This document shows positions 16,397 to 25,350 of a DNA stretch of 64,000 bases, one piece after another. Source of the stretch: Pseudomonas trivialis (lineage in GTDB: Bacteria; Pseudomonadota; Gammaproteobacteria; Pseudomonadales; Pseudomonadaceae); contig NZ_JYLK01000003.1 of the NCBI RefSeq assembly GCF_001439805.1, positions 1 to 64,000 of the forward strand. The letters run 5' to 3'. A program made the translations under genes and the position numbers. Positions within the stretch are counted from its first letter, which is position 1; every line of letters starts with the position of its first letter. A model generated the notes under the pieces. That model saw only the letters and a program-made list of their open reading frames with translations. It was not told where the DNA came from and ran no database searches.

Positions 16397-17104
16397 ATGA
16401 AAACCACTGCTCTGCACATCGCCCTGATCGGCGACTACAACCCGGATGTGATCGCGCACCAGGCGATCCCGCTCGCGCTGCAACAGGCCGCCCAGGCCCT
16501 GGGCCTGACGGTGCACGTCGAATGGCTGGCCACCGACACGCTCACCTCCACGGCCCTGTTACAGGGTTTCGACGGGTTCTGGTGCGTCCCCGCCAGCCCC
16601 TACCGCGACACGCAAGGCGCTTTGCGCGCGGTGCGTTTTGCCCGCGAACAGCAGCGCCCTTTCCTCGGCACCTGCGGCGGTTTTCAGCACGCGGTGCTCG
16701 AATATGCCCGCCATGTACTGGGCTGGGCCGATGCCGAACACGGTGAACTGGCGCCGGATGCCCAGCGTGCGGTGATTACTCCGCTTGGCTGCGCGTTGGT
16801 GGAGGCGATCGACACCATACGTTTGGTCCCCCACACCCGCATCGCCGATGCCTACGGCCAACTGGATCTCGAAGAAGGCTACCGCTGCCGCTACGGCATC
16901 AACCCCGCCTTCGAAAGTGCATTGCTGGAAGGCGATCTGATTGCCAGCGGCCACGACGCCGCCGGCGAGCCGCGCGCCGTCGAACTGCTGAACCACCCGT
17001 TCTTCGTCGCCACGCTGTTCCAGCCCGAACGCGCGGCGCTCACAGGCACCACGCCGCCCCTGGCGATGGCGCTGCTCAAGGCCTGCCAGGCGCTGGCGAC
17101 ATGA
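16397..17104 (+). CDS. CTP synthase-like glutamine amidotransferase-domain protein
   Basis: A 235-residue protein related to the class I glutamine amidotransferase domain of CTP synthase but with no synthetase part. The nucleophile elbow is GTCGGFQHAVLEYAR with Cys93. At the place of the catalytic His-x-Glu (QFHPE in CTP synthase) it reads LFQPE, so the His is replaced by Gln and glutaminase activity is doubtful. Free-standing proteins of this kind are known as CTP synthase C-terminal-related. The start at 16397 is chosen over the ATG at 16388 by the family's usual N terminus. Its stop overlaps the start of the next gene by four bases. Confidence 0.8.
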   Translation: MKTTALHIALIGDYNPDVIAHQAIPLALQQAAQALGLTVHVEWLATDTLTSTALLQGFDGFWCVPASPYRDTQGALRAVRFAREQQRPFLGTCGGFQHAVLEYARHVLGWADAEHGELAPDAQRAVITPLGCALVEAIDTIRLVPHTRIADAYGQLDLEEGYRCRYGINPAFESALLEGDLIASGHDAAGEPRAVELLNHPFFVATLFQPERAALTGTTPPLAMALLKACQALAT

Positions 17105-17421
17105 TTGCCAACACACCCGCGCCGCCTTACTACGCGGTGATTTTCAGCTCACTGCGCAGCGAGGGGGACCCGGGTTATGGCCAGGCAGCCCTGCGCATGC
17201 TGGAACTGGCCCGCGAACAACCGGGGTTCCTGGGCGTGGAATCGGCGCGCGAGGACGGGCTGGGGATTACGGTGTCGTATTGGCGCAGCGAAGCGGCAAT
17301 TCTGGCGTGGAAGCACCACGCCGAGCACACGCAGGTACGCGAGCAAGGACGCGCCAGCTGGTATTCGGCGTTTCATACGCGCGTGTGCAAGGTCGAAAGG
17401 GCTTACGCCTTTTCAGTCTGA
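17101..17421 (+). CDS. Antibiotic biosynthesis monooxygenase (ABM) domain protein
   Basis: A 106-residue ferredoxin-like ABM-fold protein: YYAVIFSSLRSE, then a helix (ALRMLELAREQPGFLGVES), GLGITVSYWRSE and AILAWKHHAEHTQVRE. Proteins of this type act as small dimeric monooxygenases or heme-binding proteins; many are uncharacterised stress proteins. ATGA overlap with the preceding gene shows translational coupling, so the two probably work together, but the joint role is unknown. Confidence 0.85.
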   Translation: MIANTPAPPYYAVIFSSLRSEGDPGYGQAALRMLELAREQPGFLGVESAREDGLGITVSYWRSEAAILAWKHHAEHTQVREQGRASWYSAFHTRVCKVERAYAFSV

Positions 17422-17433
17422 AATGCATCCATC

Positions 17434-17461
17434 TGTGGGAGGGGGCTTGCTCCCTCCCACA
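17434..17461. repeat. Single short REP hairpin
   Basis: TGTGGGAGGGGGCTTGCTCC followed by CTCCCACA: one self-complementary REP unit 12 bases after the ABM stop codon, able to act as a transcript end. Confidence 0.8.
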
Positions 17462-17598
17462 ATTTGATCTTCACCGGGTCAAGAAAGACCATAAAACACC
17501 CCCCGCGCACGTTAATGTCGGTTTGGTGATAGCGCCGTTCACAATCACTTGTTAAAAAGGAAGCCTTCTCAAGTTACCTCCACGAAAGGACTTCGCTT

Positions 17599-18726
17599 AT
17601 GCCTGTCACGTTTTCCAAGAGCGCTTTGCTGCTCGCACTGATGCTCGGTCTTGGCCAGGCGCAGGCAGCCGACTCGATCAGCCCGGCCGAGTTGGCGACA
17701 AACGAAGGCATCCCCTACCCGGCCGTCATCGCCCACCGCGGGGCTTCTTACGATGCCCCCGAATCCACCGCCGCTGCCTACAAGGTCGCGCGCGACCTGG
17801 GCGCCGACTACCTGGAAATGGACCTGCAGCGCAGCAAGGACGGCGTGCTGTTCGCCCTGCACGACAACAACCTGCAGCGCACCACCGACGTGGCCACCAA
17901 GTTCCCCGAGCGCAAAGACGCGCCGGCCAACGAGTTCACCTGGAAAGAACTGCAAACCCTCGACGCCGGCAGCTGGTTCAACGCCGCTTACCCGGACCGC
18001 GCCCGCCCGGGCTTCGTTGGCCTGAAAATCCAGAGCCTGGACGACATCATCAAGATCGCCGAAGGCAACCCGCAGCACAAACCCGGCCTGTACATCGAGA
18101 CCAAGGAGCCCAAGCAATTCCCGGGCATCGAAGCCGACCTCAAAACCAAACTGCTGGACAAGGGCTGGCTGAGTTCCGCCGGCTCCAAACTGGGCAAGAG
18201 CAACACCGGCGTCGGCCAGGGCAAGGGCCGCGTAGTGCTGCAAACCTTCGAGGTGTCGAGCCTCAAAGAGCTGCAAAAGGAAATGCCGAACACGCCGAAA
18301 ATCCTGCTGCTGTGGGTGGGTGAAGGCAGCATTGAGCCCAAATCCAAACAGACCTTCGCCGAATCCGGCGAGCCGACCAAGGCCGCCTACTACGCCAAGC
18401 AAGCGCCGAAAGACGCCGCCGAGTTCGAAAAATGGGTCGATCAGGCCAAGGACCTTGGCGCCATTGGCACCGGCCCTTCGGCCGAGCTGACCCATCACGG
18501 TGACCAGAGCTACACCGACCTGGTGAAACCGGAAATGAACAAGCTGACCCACGACAAAGGCCTGCTGGTGCACGTCTACACCGTCGATGAGCCGGTGGAT
18601 TTCGAAAAAGTGATGAACGCCGGCGTTGATGGCATCTTCACCAACCGCGCGGCCGAGCTGCTGAAGTTCTACAAGCGCTGGCCGTCGTCCAGCGTGCAGG
18701 ACCTGCTCAACGACTATAAATACTGA
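17599..18726 (+). CDS. glpQ: Periplasmic glycerophosphodiester phosphodiesterase
   Basis: A 375-residue exported enzyme of the GDPD family. A signal peptide ends near residue 24 (LALMLGLGQAQA). The catalytic IAHRGASYDAPESTAAAY and the LEMDLQRSKDGVLFALHDNN region (split HRG, E-x-D, HD) are intact. It hydrolyses glycerophosphodiesters such as glycerophosphocholine to glycerol 3-phosphate and an alcohol, giving access to carbon and phosphate. ATG has AAAGGA nine bases upstream. No Pho box was recognised in front of it. Confidence 0.92.
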   Translation: MPVTFSKSALLLALMLGLGQAQAADSISPAELATNEGIPYPAVIAHRGASYDAPESTAAAYKVARDLGADYLEMDLQRSKDGVLFALHDNNLQRTTDVATKFPERKDAPANEFTWKELQTLDAGSWFNAAYPDRARPGFVGLKIQSLDDIIKIAEGNPQHKPGLYIETKEPKQFPGIEADLKTKLLDKGWLSSAGSKLGKSNTGVGQGKGRVVLQTFEVSSLKELQKEMPNTPKILLLWVGEGSIEPKSKQTFAESGEPTKAAYYAKQAPKDAAEFEKWVDQAKDLGAIGTGPSAELTHHGDQSYTDLVKPEMNKLTHDKGLLVHVYTVDEPVDFEKVMNAGVDGIFTNRAAELLKFYKRWPSSSVQDLLNDYKY

Positions 18727-18815
18727 GGAATTGGTGTCAGTGAGCCATTAAGGATGAATTAAGTTGCGCTGGTTAATCTGGCGCCACTCAAACAGTTCAC
18801 CCAAGAGGACACACC

Positions 18816-19130
18816 ATGAAAACTTTGACTGCCCTGTTCGCTGCCACCGCCTTGACCCTGACTGCCGGTCTGGCCCAGGCGGATGTTCGTCCGGATCACA
18901 TTGAAGGCCTGGTCAAGTCCGGCGCCGTGATGCCTTTCGACAAGCTCAACGCAGCAGCCGTGGCTACTCACCCTGGCGCTTCGATCACCGACACGGAGCT
19001 GGACACCAAACACGGCGTCGCCAACCAGTATGTCTACGAAGTGGACCTGACCGACACCACCGGCAAGCGCTTTGAAGTAAAGCTCGACGCCAAGACCGGT
19101 GCCGTACTGGAAAACAAGCAAGACACCTGA
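18816..19130 (+). CDS. Exported PepSY-domain protein
   Basis: A 104-residue protein with a signal peptide (cleavage near TAGLAQA, residue 22) and one PepSY domain filling the mature part, ending YEVDLTDTTGKRFEVKLDAK, then TGAVLENKQD. PepSY domains are thought to inhibit peptidases or bind partner proteins in the periplasm; the specific role is unknown. It is monocistronic, with a clear ribosome site (AGAGGA) and a strong terminator 12 bases after the stop. Confidence 0.88.
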   Translation: MKTLTALFAATALTLTAGLAQADVRPDHIEGLVKSGAVMPFDKLNAAAVATHPGASITDTELDTKHGVANQYVYEVDLTDTTGKRFEVKLDAKTGAVLENKQDT

Positions 19131-19141
19131 GTCAAATCCTG

Positions 19142-19177
19142 AAAAAACCGCGCCACCTTCGGGTGGCGCGGTTTTTT
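19142..19177. terminator. Intrinsic terminator after the PepSY gene
   Basis: AACCGCGCCACC-TTCG-GGTGGCGCGGTT is a perfect 12-bp stem with a UUCG-type tetraloop, flanked by A and T runs. Confidence 0.95.
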
Positions 19178-19298
19178 ATGGGCGCAGGAAAATTCCTACT
19201 TTATTAAATGAAACTACCCCCACCACACCCAAGGTCGTTAAAATCCCCCGCATCGGGCAGGGAACCACGCCCTTCACGCTGCGCACAGAGGCTGCTGC

Positions 19299-20471
19299 AT
19301 GGAACAAAAAGCTGCCGACATCGCCACCATTGGCCGGATCAGCGCCGTGCCCGCGATGCTTCAGGTCATCAGTGACATGACCGGCCTGCGCTTCGCTGCG
19401 GTGGCCAGGGTGACTGACGACACCTGGACCGCCTGCGCGGTGCGCGACGAACTGGAATTCGGCCTGGCGGTCGGCGGTGAGCTGGACCTGACCACCACCA
19501 TCTGCCACGAAATTCGCGGTTCCCATGTGTCCGTGGTGATCGACAAGGCCAGTGAAGACCCGCTTTATCACGACCATCACACGCCGCGTATCTACCAGTT
19601 CGAAAGCTATATTTCGGTGCCGGTGTTCCGCACCGACGGGCGGTTTTTCGGCACGATCTGCGCCCTTGACCCCAACCCCGCCAACCTGCGCAACAGCACG
19701 ATCCAATCCACCATGGAGTCGTTTGCGCGGGTACTGTCGCTGCAGATCGAAGCCGAAGAAACCCTGCAACACACCGAAGCGCAACTGCACGAAGAACGTG
19801 GCACCGCAGAGCTGCGCGAGCAGTTTATCGCGGTGCTCGGCCATGACCTGCGCAACCCCTTGTTCGCCATCAACTTCAGCGCCGAGCGCCTGCTGCGCAA
19901 GCATTCGTCAGCGGCCACCGACCCGCTGGTGCGGCACATTCTTACCAGCGGCCGGCGTGCCGCGCAGTTGGTCGAAGACGTGCTGGATTTTGCCCGAGGC
20001 CGCATGGGCAGCGGGATTGCGCTGCACCTGAGCGCTTGCGAAGGATTGCAGAGCGCCCTGCAACACGTGGTGTCCGAACTACAGAGCGTGCATCCCACGC
20101 GGGTGATTCGCGCCGATATTGGCGACCTGCGTGGGGTCCGCGGCGACCGCGAACGCCTGGCGCAGTTACTGTCGAACCTGGTGGCCAACGCCATCCATCA
20201 CGGGCGCCATGAGGGACCTGTGGAGGTCACGGCGAAGATCGAGCATGGTCTCTTTACGCTCACGGTAAAAAACGCCGGGCAGATCAGCCAGCAGGCATTG
20301 CCCCTCCTGTTTGAGCCGTACGCGCGCCCCGTCACCGACGCCCCGCAAACAGGTTTGGGCCTGGGGTTGTATATCGTCAAGCAAATTGCCGATGCCCACG
20401 GCGGGGATCTGGAGGTATCGACCTGCGAGCATTCGGGGACGCGCTTCACCTTCATGCTGGAGACGCGCTGA
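19299..20471 (+). CDS. GAF-domain sensor histidine kinase
   Basis: A 390-residue soluble kinase: a GAF domain (about 20-165), a dimerisation/phosphoacceptor region with the H box VLGHDLRNPLFAINFSAERL (His about 183), and a HATPase domain with N box NLVANAIHHG and G box TGLGLGLYIVKQIADAHGGD. It autophosphorylates on His and passes phosphate to a response regulator. No regulator gene is adjacent, so it is an orphan kinase. The GAF ligand is unknown. No transmembrane segment. Confidence 0.9.
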   Translation: MEQKAADIATIGRISAVPAMLQVISDMTGLRFAAVARVTDDTWTACAVRDELEFGLAVGGELDLTTTICHEIRGSHVSVVIDKASEDPLYHDHHTPRIYQFESYISVPVFRTDGRFFGTICALDPNPANLRNSTIQSTMESFARVLSLQIEAEETLQHTEAQLHEERGTAELREQFIAVLGHDLRNPLFAINFSAERLLRKHSSAATDPLVRHILTSGRRAAQLVEDVLDFARGRMGSGIALHLSACEGLQSALQHVVSELQSVHPTRVIRADIGDLRGVRGDRERLAQLLSNLVANAIHHGRHEGPVEVTAKIEHGLFTLTVKNAGQISQQALPLLFEPYARPVTDAPQTGLGLGLYIVKQIADAHGGDLEVSTCEHSGTRFTFMLETR

Positions 20472-20484
20472 GCAAGTTTTCAAA

Positions 20485-20502
20485 GCGTCACAAAATCGTC
20501 AT
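20485..20502 (+). promoter_or_regulatory. Weak Pho-box-like direct repeat
   Basis: GCGTCAC-AAAA-TCGTCAT gives two GTCA cores exactly 11 bases apart, the spacing of a PhoB box, 70 bases before zntB. The match to CTGTCAT is partial (4 and 5 of 7). Confidence 0.2.
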
Positions 20503-20571
20503 CCAGCCTTGCAATGATTCGCGCATGCGAACCTGTGAAACGTCCTACAGGCGCTTTCCCTGCGAGACTCC

Positions 20572-21594
20572 ATGAACCACAGCATTGATCACAGCCACCA
20601 GGACCCCGACCTGTTTGGCCTGCTTTACGGTTTTCGTTTTCGCCCCGGTGAAAAGGGCGAGCAGATCGACTCCGCCACCGCCCTGCAGGCCCTGCAACAA
20701 CCCGCCGACCCGGACGAGTTTCTGTGGTTGCACCTGAACCTGGCCCACGCCGCGTGCGAACGCTGGATGCAGGCGCACCTGGACTTGCCCGAGGAATTCT
20801 TCGAAGCCCTGCACGAAGGCTCGCGCTCCACGCGTATCGAACATGTGGACTCGGCCTTGCTGGCGGTGGTCAACGATGTGGTGTTCAACTTCAGCAGCCT
20901 GGTGTCGTCGGACATTTCCACCTTGTGGGTGTGCGCCCGCAGCCGTCTGCTGGTGAGCGCGCGCCTGCAACCGCTGCACTCGGTGGACAAGCTGCGCTCC
21001 TCGGTCAAGGCCGGTGAGGGCTTTCGCTCGCCGCTGGCGCTGCTGGTGCATTTGCTGCGCGACCAGGGCGAAGTGCTGACACAGATCGTGCGCAAGACCA
21101 GCATCAGCGTCGACCATATCGAAGACCAGTTGCTGTCCTCGCAACTGGCCACCAACCGCGCCGAACTCGGCGCCGCGCGCCGCGTGCTGGTGCGCCTGCA
21201 ACGCCTGCTGGCGCTGGAACCGGGCTCGCTGCTGCGCCTGCTCAACCGCCCGCCGCAATGGCTGCAAAAGGAAGACGTGAAAGAGTTGCGCAAATCCACC
21301 GAGGAGTTCGCGCTGATCATCAACGACCTTACGGCCCTGGGCGAGCGCATCAAGCTGTTGCAGGAAGAAATCGCCGCCAACCTCAACGAGCAGAGCAACC
21401 GCACGCTGTTCACCCTCACCGTGGTCACGGTGCTGGCGTTGCCGATCAACATCATCGCCGGTTTCTTCGGCATGAACGTGGGCGGCGTACCGCTCTCCCA
21501 GGACCCGGAAGGCTTCTGGATCCTCGTGGCGCTGGTGGCCACCTTCACCTTGATCGCCGGGCGCTGGGCGTTCCGCAAGCGCAAGGACTACTGA
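20572..21594 (+). CDS. zntB: ZntB/CorA-family divalent cation transporter
   Basis: A 340-residue CorA-superfamily protein. A large cytoplasmic N-terminal domain precedes a long helix (about 160-265) and two C-terminal transmembrane segments joined by the signature FGMNVGGVPL. The GMN motif forms the pore entrance in the family; the ZntB subgroup moves zinc. Ends with KRKDY, cytoplasmic positive charge as expected. Metal choice (Zn versus Mg) cannot be settled from sequence alone. It stands alone, followed by a REP hairpin. Confidence 0.88.
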   Translation: MNHSIDHSHQDPDLFGLLYGFRFRPGEKGEQIDSATALQALQQPADPDEFLWLHLNLAHAACERWMQAHLDLPEEFFEALHEGSRSTRIEHVDSALLAVVNDVVFNFSSLVSSDISTLWVCARSRLLVSARLQPLHSVDKLRSSVKAGEGFRSPLALLVHLLRDQGEVLTQIVRKTSISVDHIEDQLLSSQLATNRAELGAARRVLVRLQRLLALEPGSLLRLLNRPPQWLQKEDVKELRKSTEEFALIINDLTALGERIKLLQEEIAANLNEQSNRTLFTLTVVTVLALPINIIAGFFGMNVGGVPLSQDPEGFWILVALVATFTLIAGRWAFRKRKDY

Positions 21595-21610
21595 TTGCAA
21601 TGCAATCAAC

Positions 21611-21638
21611 TGTGGGAGGGGGCTTGCTCCCTCCCACA
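21611..21638. repeat. Single short REP hairpin
   Basis: TGTGGGAGGGGGCTTGCTCC plus CTCCCACA, 16 bases after the zntB stop codon. Confidence 0.8.
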
Positions 21639-21764
21639 TGGGTTTGGCAGTGAGTTCTGGACAAGTGGCACTTTCATTCGCGTGAACACTGACCTGTTGC
21701 AGCATCTCTGTAACATTTTGTAATGATCATGGGCAGCATCCTTCATCACACAGGATGCTCCGGC

Positions 21765-23381
21765 ATGGCCACCCCTTCACTGACTGCCTCTACCACCGCC
21801 TCACACACCGACCCCAAACCTCGGCTGGACAAGAAACCCGGCCTGATCACCGTGATCATGTTTTTCGCCGTGCTTGCCATGGGCCTGCTGTTCACCGCCT
21901 ATAGCCTGATGCATGACATGAAGGAGATGGGCGCCGTTGTCACCACCTGGACGCCATTCCTGCTGCTGGGCGTGGCGTTGTTGATTGCGCTGGGTTTCGA
22001 ATTCGTCAACGGCTTCCATGACACCGCCAACGCGGTCGCAACGGTGATCTACACCAACTCGCTGCCGCCGCACTTTGCGGTGGTGTGGTCGGGGTTCTTC
22101 AACTTTCTCGGCGTATTGCTTTCCAGCGGCGCGGTGGCGTTCGGCATCATTGCCCTGCTGCCGGTCGAGCTGATTTTGCAGGTGGGTTCATCGGCCGGCT
22201 TTGCGATGATCTTCGCCCTGCTGATCGCCGCCATCCTGTGGAACCTCGGCACTTGGTGGCTGGGTTTGCCGGCCTCGTCTTCCCACACCCTGATCGGCTC
22301 GATCATCGGCGTCGGCGTGGCGAATGCCTTGATGCACGGGCGTGACGGCAGCAGCGGCGTGGATTGGGGCCAAGCGATCAAGATCGGCTACGCACTGCTG
22401 CTTTCGCCGCTGATCGGCTTCGGCTTTGCCGCCCTGCTGTTGCTGGCCCTGCGCGCCTTCGTCAAGAATCGCGCGCTGTACAAGGCGCCCAAGGGCGACG
22501 CCCCGCCGCCATGGTGGATTCGCGGCATGCTGATCGTCACCTGCACCGGCGTGTCGTTTGCCCACGGCTCCAACGACGGGCAGAAAGGCATGGGCCTGAT
22601 CATGCTGATCCTGGTCGGCACCCTGCCGATGGCCTATGCCCTCAACCGCGCCATGCCTGTCGAACAGTCGTTGCAGTTCGCGGCGGTGGCTGAGGTGACC
22701 CAGGCGGCGCTGGTGAAAAGCGCGCCACAGACGCTGCCCGGCGACCCGCGCCCGATCCTCTCTACCTACGTGCGCACCAAGGAACCCACCGCAGACCTGG
22801 TGCCGGCGCTGGCCGCCCTCACCGGACACATCGGTAACGAAGTAAAAGGCTACGGCTCCCTCGCCAAAGTCCCCGCCGAAGCGGTCGGCAACGTGCGTAA
22901 CGACATGTACCTGACCAGCGAAACCATTCGCCTGATGGACAAGGACAAGGTCGGCAACTTCGACGCCGATACCCAAGACAAGCTGCAACTGTTCAAACAG
23001 CAGCTCGACAACTCCACGCGCTTTATTCCGCTGTGGGTGAAGATCGCCGTGGCCATCGCGCTGGGCCTGGGCACCATGGTCGGCTGGAAGCGCATCGTGG
23101 TGACGGTGGGCGAGAAGATCGGCAAGACCCACCTCACTTACGCCCAGGGCGCGTCGGCGGAAATGGTCGCGATGCTGACCATTGGTGCGGCCGATATGTA
23201 TGGGTTGCCGGTGTCGACCACCCACGTGTTGTCATCGGGCGTGGCGGGCACGATGGTGGCCAATGGCGGTGGGTTGCAGATGCGCACCATCCGTAACCTG
23301 CTGATGGCCTGGGTGCTGACGTTGCCAGCGGCAATTCTGCTGTCGGGCAGCCTGTACTGGCTGTTCACCCAACTGTTCTGA
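21765..23381 (+). CDS. pitA: Pit-family inorganic phosphate transporter
   Basis: A 538-residue membrane protein of the PiT (PHO4) family, with the duplicated signature GFEFVNGFHDTANAVATVIY near the N terminus and FAHGSNDGQKGMG in the middle; about ten hydrophobic segments. It takes up metal-phosphate by proton symport. A central hydrophilic loop of about 150 residues separates the two halves. ATG 21765 (AGGA nine bases upstream) is preferred; the open frame starts 14 codons earlier. The E. coli-style name is by homology only. Confidence 0.88.
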   Translation: MATPSLTASTTASHTDPKPRLDKKPGLITVIMFFAVLAMGLLFTAYSLMHDMKEMGAVVTTWTPFLLLGVALLIALGFEFVNGFHDTANAVATVIYTNSLPPHFAVVWSGFFNFLGVLLSSGAVAFGIIALLPVELILQVGSSAGFAMIFALLIAAILWNLGTWWLGLPASSSHTLIGSIIGVGVANALMHGRDGSSGVDWGQAIKIGYALLLSPLIGFGFAALLLLALRAFVKNRALYKAPKGDAPPPWWIRGMLIVTCTGVSFAHGSNDGQKGMGLIMLILVGTLPMAYALNRAMPVEQSLQFAAVAEVTQAALVKSAPQTLPGDPRPILSTYVRTKEPTADLVPALAALTGHIGNEVKGYGSLAKVPAEAVGNVRNDMYLTSETIRLMDKDKVGNFDADTQDKLQLFKQQLDNSTRFIPLWVKIAVAIALGLGTMVGWKRIVVTVGEKIGKTHLTYAQGASAEMVAMLTIGAADMYGLPVSTTHVLSSGVAGTMVANGGGLQMRTIRNLLMAWVLTLPAAILLSGSLYWLFTQLF

Positions 23382-23398
23382 GCTGGCACTGTTCAACA

Positions 23399-23426
23399 TG
23401 TGGGAGGGGGCTTGCGCCCTCCCACA
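23399..23426. repeat. Single short REP hairpin between convergent genes
   Basis: TGTGGGAGGGGGCTTGCGCC plus CTCCCACA lies between the ends of pitA and pxpC and can serve as a shared transcript end. Confidence 0.8.
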
Positions 23427-23443
23427 GAGGTTTTCTGTGTTTT

Positions 23444-24418
23444 TCAGGACGTGAATAACCCGGCCATTATATTGAGGCGCTTTTTGTAGACGCGCCGCGC
23501 CTCCAGTGCCTCTTCCAGGCTGACCGCCACAAACCCCGCCCGCTGGTTGGGCTGCATCTGCCCGATCAAGTCCAGGTCGGCACTGATCACGGTGCCGATC
23601 ATGGCATAGCCGCCGCCCGACACCGCGTCGCGGTGCAGCACGATCGGCTCCAGACCCGCCGGTACCTGGATCGAGCCAATCGGGTAGCAGCTGTCGACAA
23701 TGTTCGACGGATCGGAACCGGCGCCAAACGGCTGCTCCCGTGGCTGAAAGCTCAACGCGCTGCCGCCCTTGAAGCGATAGCCGATGCGGTCGGCCTCGGA
23801 GCCCACCGTCCAGGGTTCGGCAAAAAAGCTGCTTTTCGCGCCCGTGGTCAAGCGCTCGTAATACAGCCCCGGCACCACGCGCAGGGTTACGTCGCCGCCC
23901 ACCGAACGGCGCAGGGCCATCGGCAGGCTATTGCCGTCACGGCCAGCCCCGCTGGCTTCACCGACCGGCAACACATCACCCTCCTGCAGACGCCGGCCAT
24001 GGAAACCGCCCAGCGCGCCCAGGGTATAAGTGGAACGACTGCCGAGCACCACCGGCACATCAATGCCGCCCGCCACGGCCAGGTATGTGCGTGCGCCGGC
24101 CACCGGAAACGCGAAGCGCAGCACCTGGCCGGCGCGCACCGCAAAGGCGGTGTCCTGGTGCACCACCTCGCCGTCCAGGCGCGGTGACATCAAGGCGCCG
24201 CTGAGTGCCACCAACGCGTCCTGCGTAAACTCAAGCTCAGGGCCGATCAAGGTGCATTCCAGCCCCGCCGCCCCCAGCGGGTTGCCCACCAGGTGGTTGG
24301 CCGCGCTCAGCGCGTATTGGTCCAGCGCACCCGAAGGCGGGATGCCCAGGTGGTAATAACCTTCGCGGCCCAGGTCCTGCACGGAGGTGGCCAGGCCAGG
24401 TTTGAGCACCTTGATCAT
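23444..24418 (-). CDS. pxpC: 5-oxoprolinase subunit C
   Basis: A 324-residue protein of the biotin-dependent carboxyltransferase-like (KipA/PxpC) family: LKPGLATSVQDLGREGYYHLG, then PPSGALDQYA, later LAVAGGIDVPVVLGSRSTYT. With PxpA and PxpB it forms the ATP-dependent 5-oxoprolinase that opens pyroglutamate to glutamate, removing a damage product of glutamine. Its ATG overlaps the pxpB stop by four bases, showing coupling. Confidence 0.92.
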   Translation of the reverse strand: MIKVLKPGLATSVQDLGREGYYHLGIPPSGALDQYALSAANHLVGNPLGAAGLECTLIGPELEFTQDALVALSGALMSPRLDGEVVHQDTAFAVRAGQVLRFAFPVAGARTYLAVAGGIDVPVVLGSRSTYTLGALGGFHGRRLQEGDVLPVGEASGAGRDGNSLPMALRRSVGGDVTLRVVPGLYYERLTTGAKSSFFAEPWTVGSEADRIGYRFKGGSALSFQPREQPFGAGSDPSNIVDSCYPIGSIQVPAGLEPIVLHRDAVSGGGYAMIGTVISADLDLIGQMQPNQRAGFVAVSLEEALEARRVYKKRLNIMAGLFTS

Positions 24419-25293
24419 GCCAGCGCCTCCTGCAGGGTTTTCGGGTAGCCGACGGGGTCGGCGAGAAACGCGTCGAGGGAAAATTCCACCGGGCGAATGC
24501 GCAGGTCGAAGCGCCCGGCGTCCACCTCAGCCACCGCCAGGTCATAGGCATCACGGTCAATCGGCTTGAACTGCACGATGTCCCCAGGGCGAAAGAACAC
24601 CATGTGCTCCTTGAGGTAGGCCAACTGCTGCGCCGGGTCGTAGATCGGTGCCGGGGTCACGCCAAACATCTGGTAACCGCCGGCGCCGCGCACCGAGTAG
24701 ATGCAGCCGAAACAGCCGCCATGGCCCAGGGTCAGTTTGGGCGTGTCGGTGCGCGGGCGCAGGTACTTGGGCACCTGCAACTGCCGCGCGCGCTCGACCA
24801 TCTGGAACATGAATGGCAAACCCGCCACAAAGCCGACCATCGACACAAACCACGGCGCGCCGCTGTGGGCGTCGATGAACGCGTCCACATCGGCCAGGCC
24901 GTTGATGCGCGCGGCGTACTCCAGATCGGTGCCGCTGGGGTCCTGGTGGCGGTCGCGAAAACGCATCAGGGTTTCATGGGTCCAGGGGTCGTTATAGAGC
25001 ACCGGAATTTCGATGATGCGCGTGTGCAGGGTGCGCTCGGCCACGGCCTGGGCCTCGGCGCTTTGCACGGCGTCGAGCAACACGTGGGGCGCGATGCGGT
25101 CCGGGTCGAAGCGGATCTGGAACGAGGCGTTGGCCAGGCAGATATCCAGCACGCCTTCCAGCGCCAGACGCTCCACCGCGCGGGTTACCGCCATGCCTGT
25201 GAAGAAGGCCTCCAGGGACATGCTGTCGCTGACCTCGGCGAACAGGTGTTCATCAGCGCCGAAGCTGTAGCGGATGGGGGACGTTTCAGCCAT
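24415..25293 (-). CDS. pxpB: 5-oxoprolinase subunit B
   Basis: A 292-residue protein of the KipI/PxpB cyclophilin-like family, with FVSMVGFVAGLPFM, then PRTDTPKLTLGHGGCFGCIY and the conserved GAGGYQMFG segment. It partners PxpC in the 5-oxoprolinase complex. ATG 25293 is chosen because GAGGA lies seven bases upstream; the frame extends seven codons further without support. The distance to pxpA upstream is 58 bases. Confidence 0.92.
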   Translation of the reverse strand: MAETSPIRYSFGADEHLFAEVSDSMSLEAFFTGMAVTRAVERLALEGVLDICLANASFQIRFDPDRIAPHVLLDAVQSAEAQAVAERTLHTRIIEIPVLYNDPWTHETLMRFRDRHQDPSGTDLEYAARINGLADVDAFIDAHSGAPWFVSMVGFVAGLPFMFQMVERARQLQVPKYLRPRTDTPKLTLGHGGCFGCIYSVRGAGGYQMFGVTPAPIYDPAQQLAYLKEHMVFFRPGDIVQFKPIDRDAYDLAVAEVDAGRFDLRIRPVEFSLDAFLADPVGYPKTLQEALA

Positions 25294-25350
25294 GTCTGTT
25301 CCTCTTGGAATCATTGTAGAAAGGCAGGCAAAAAAGTAAGGGAGTCGATC

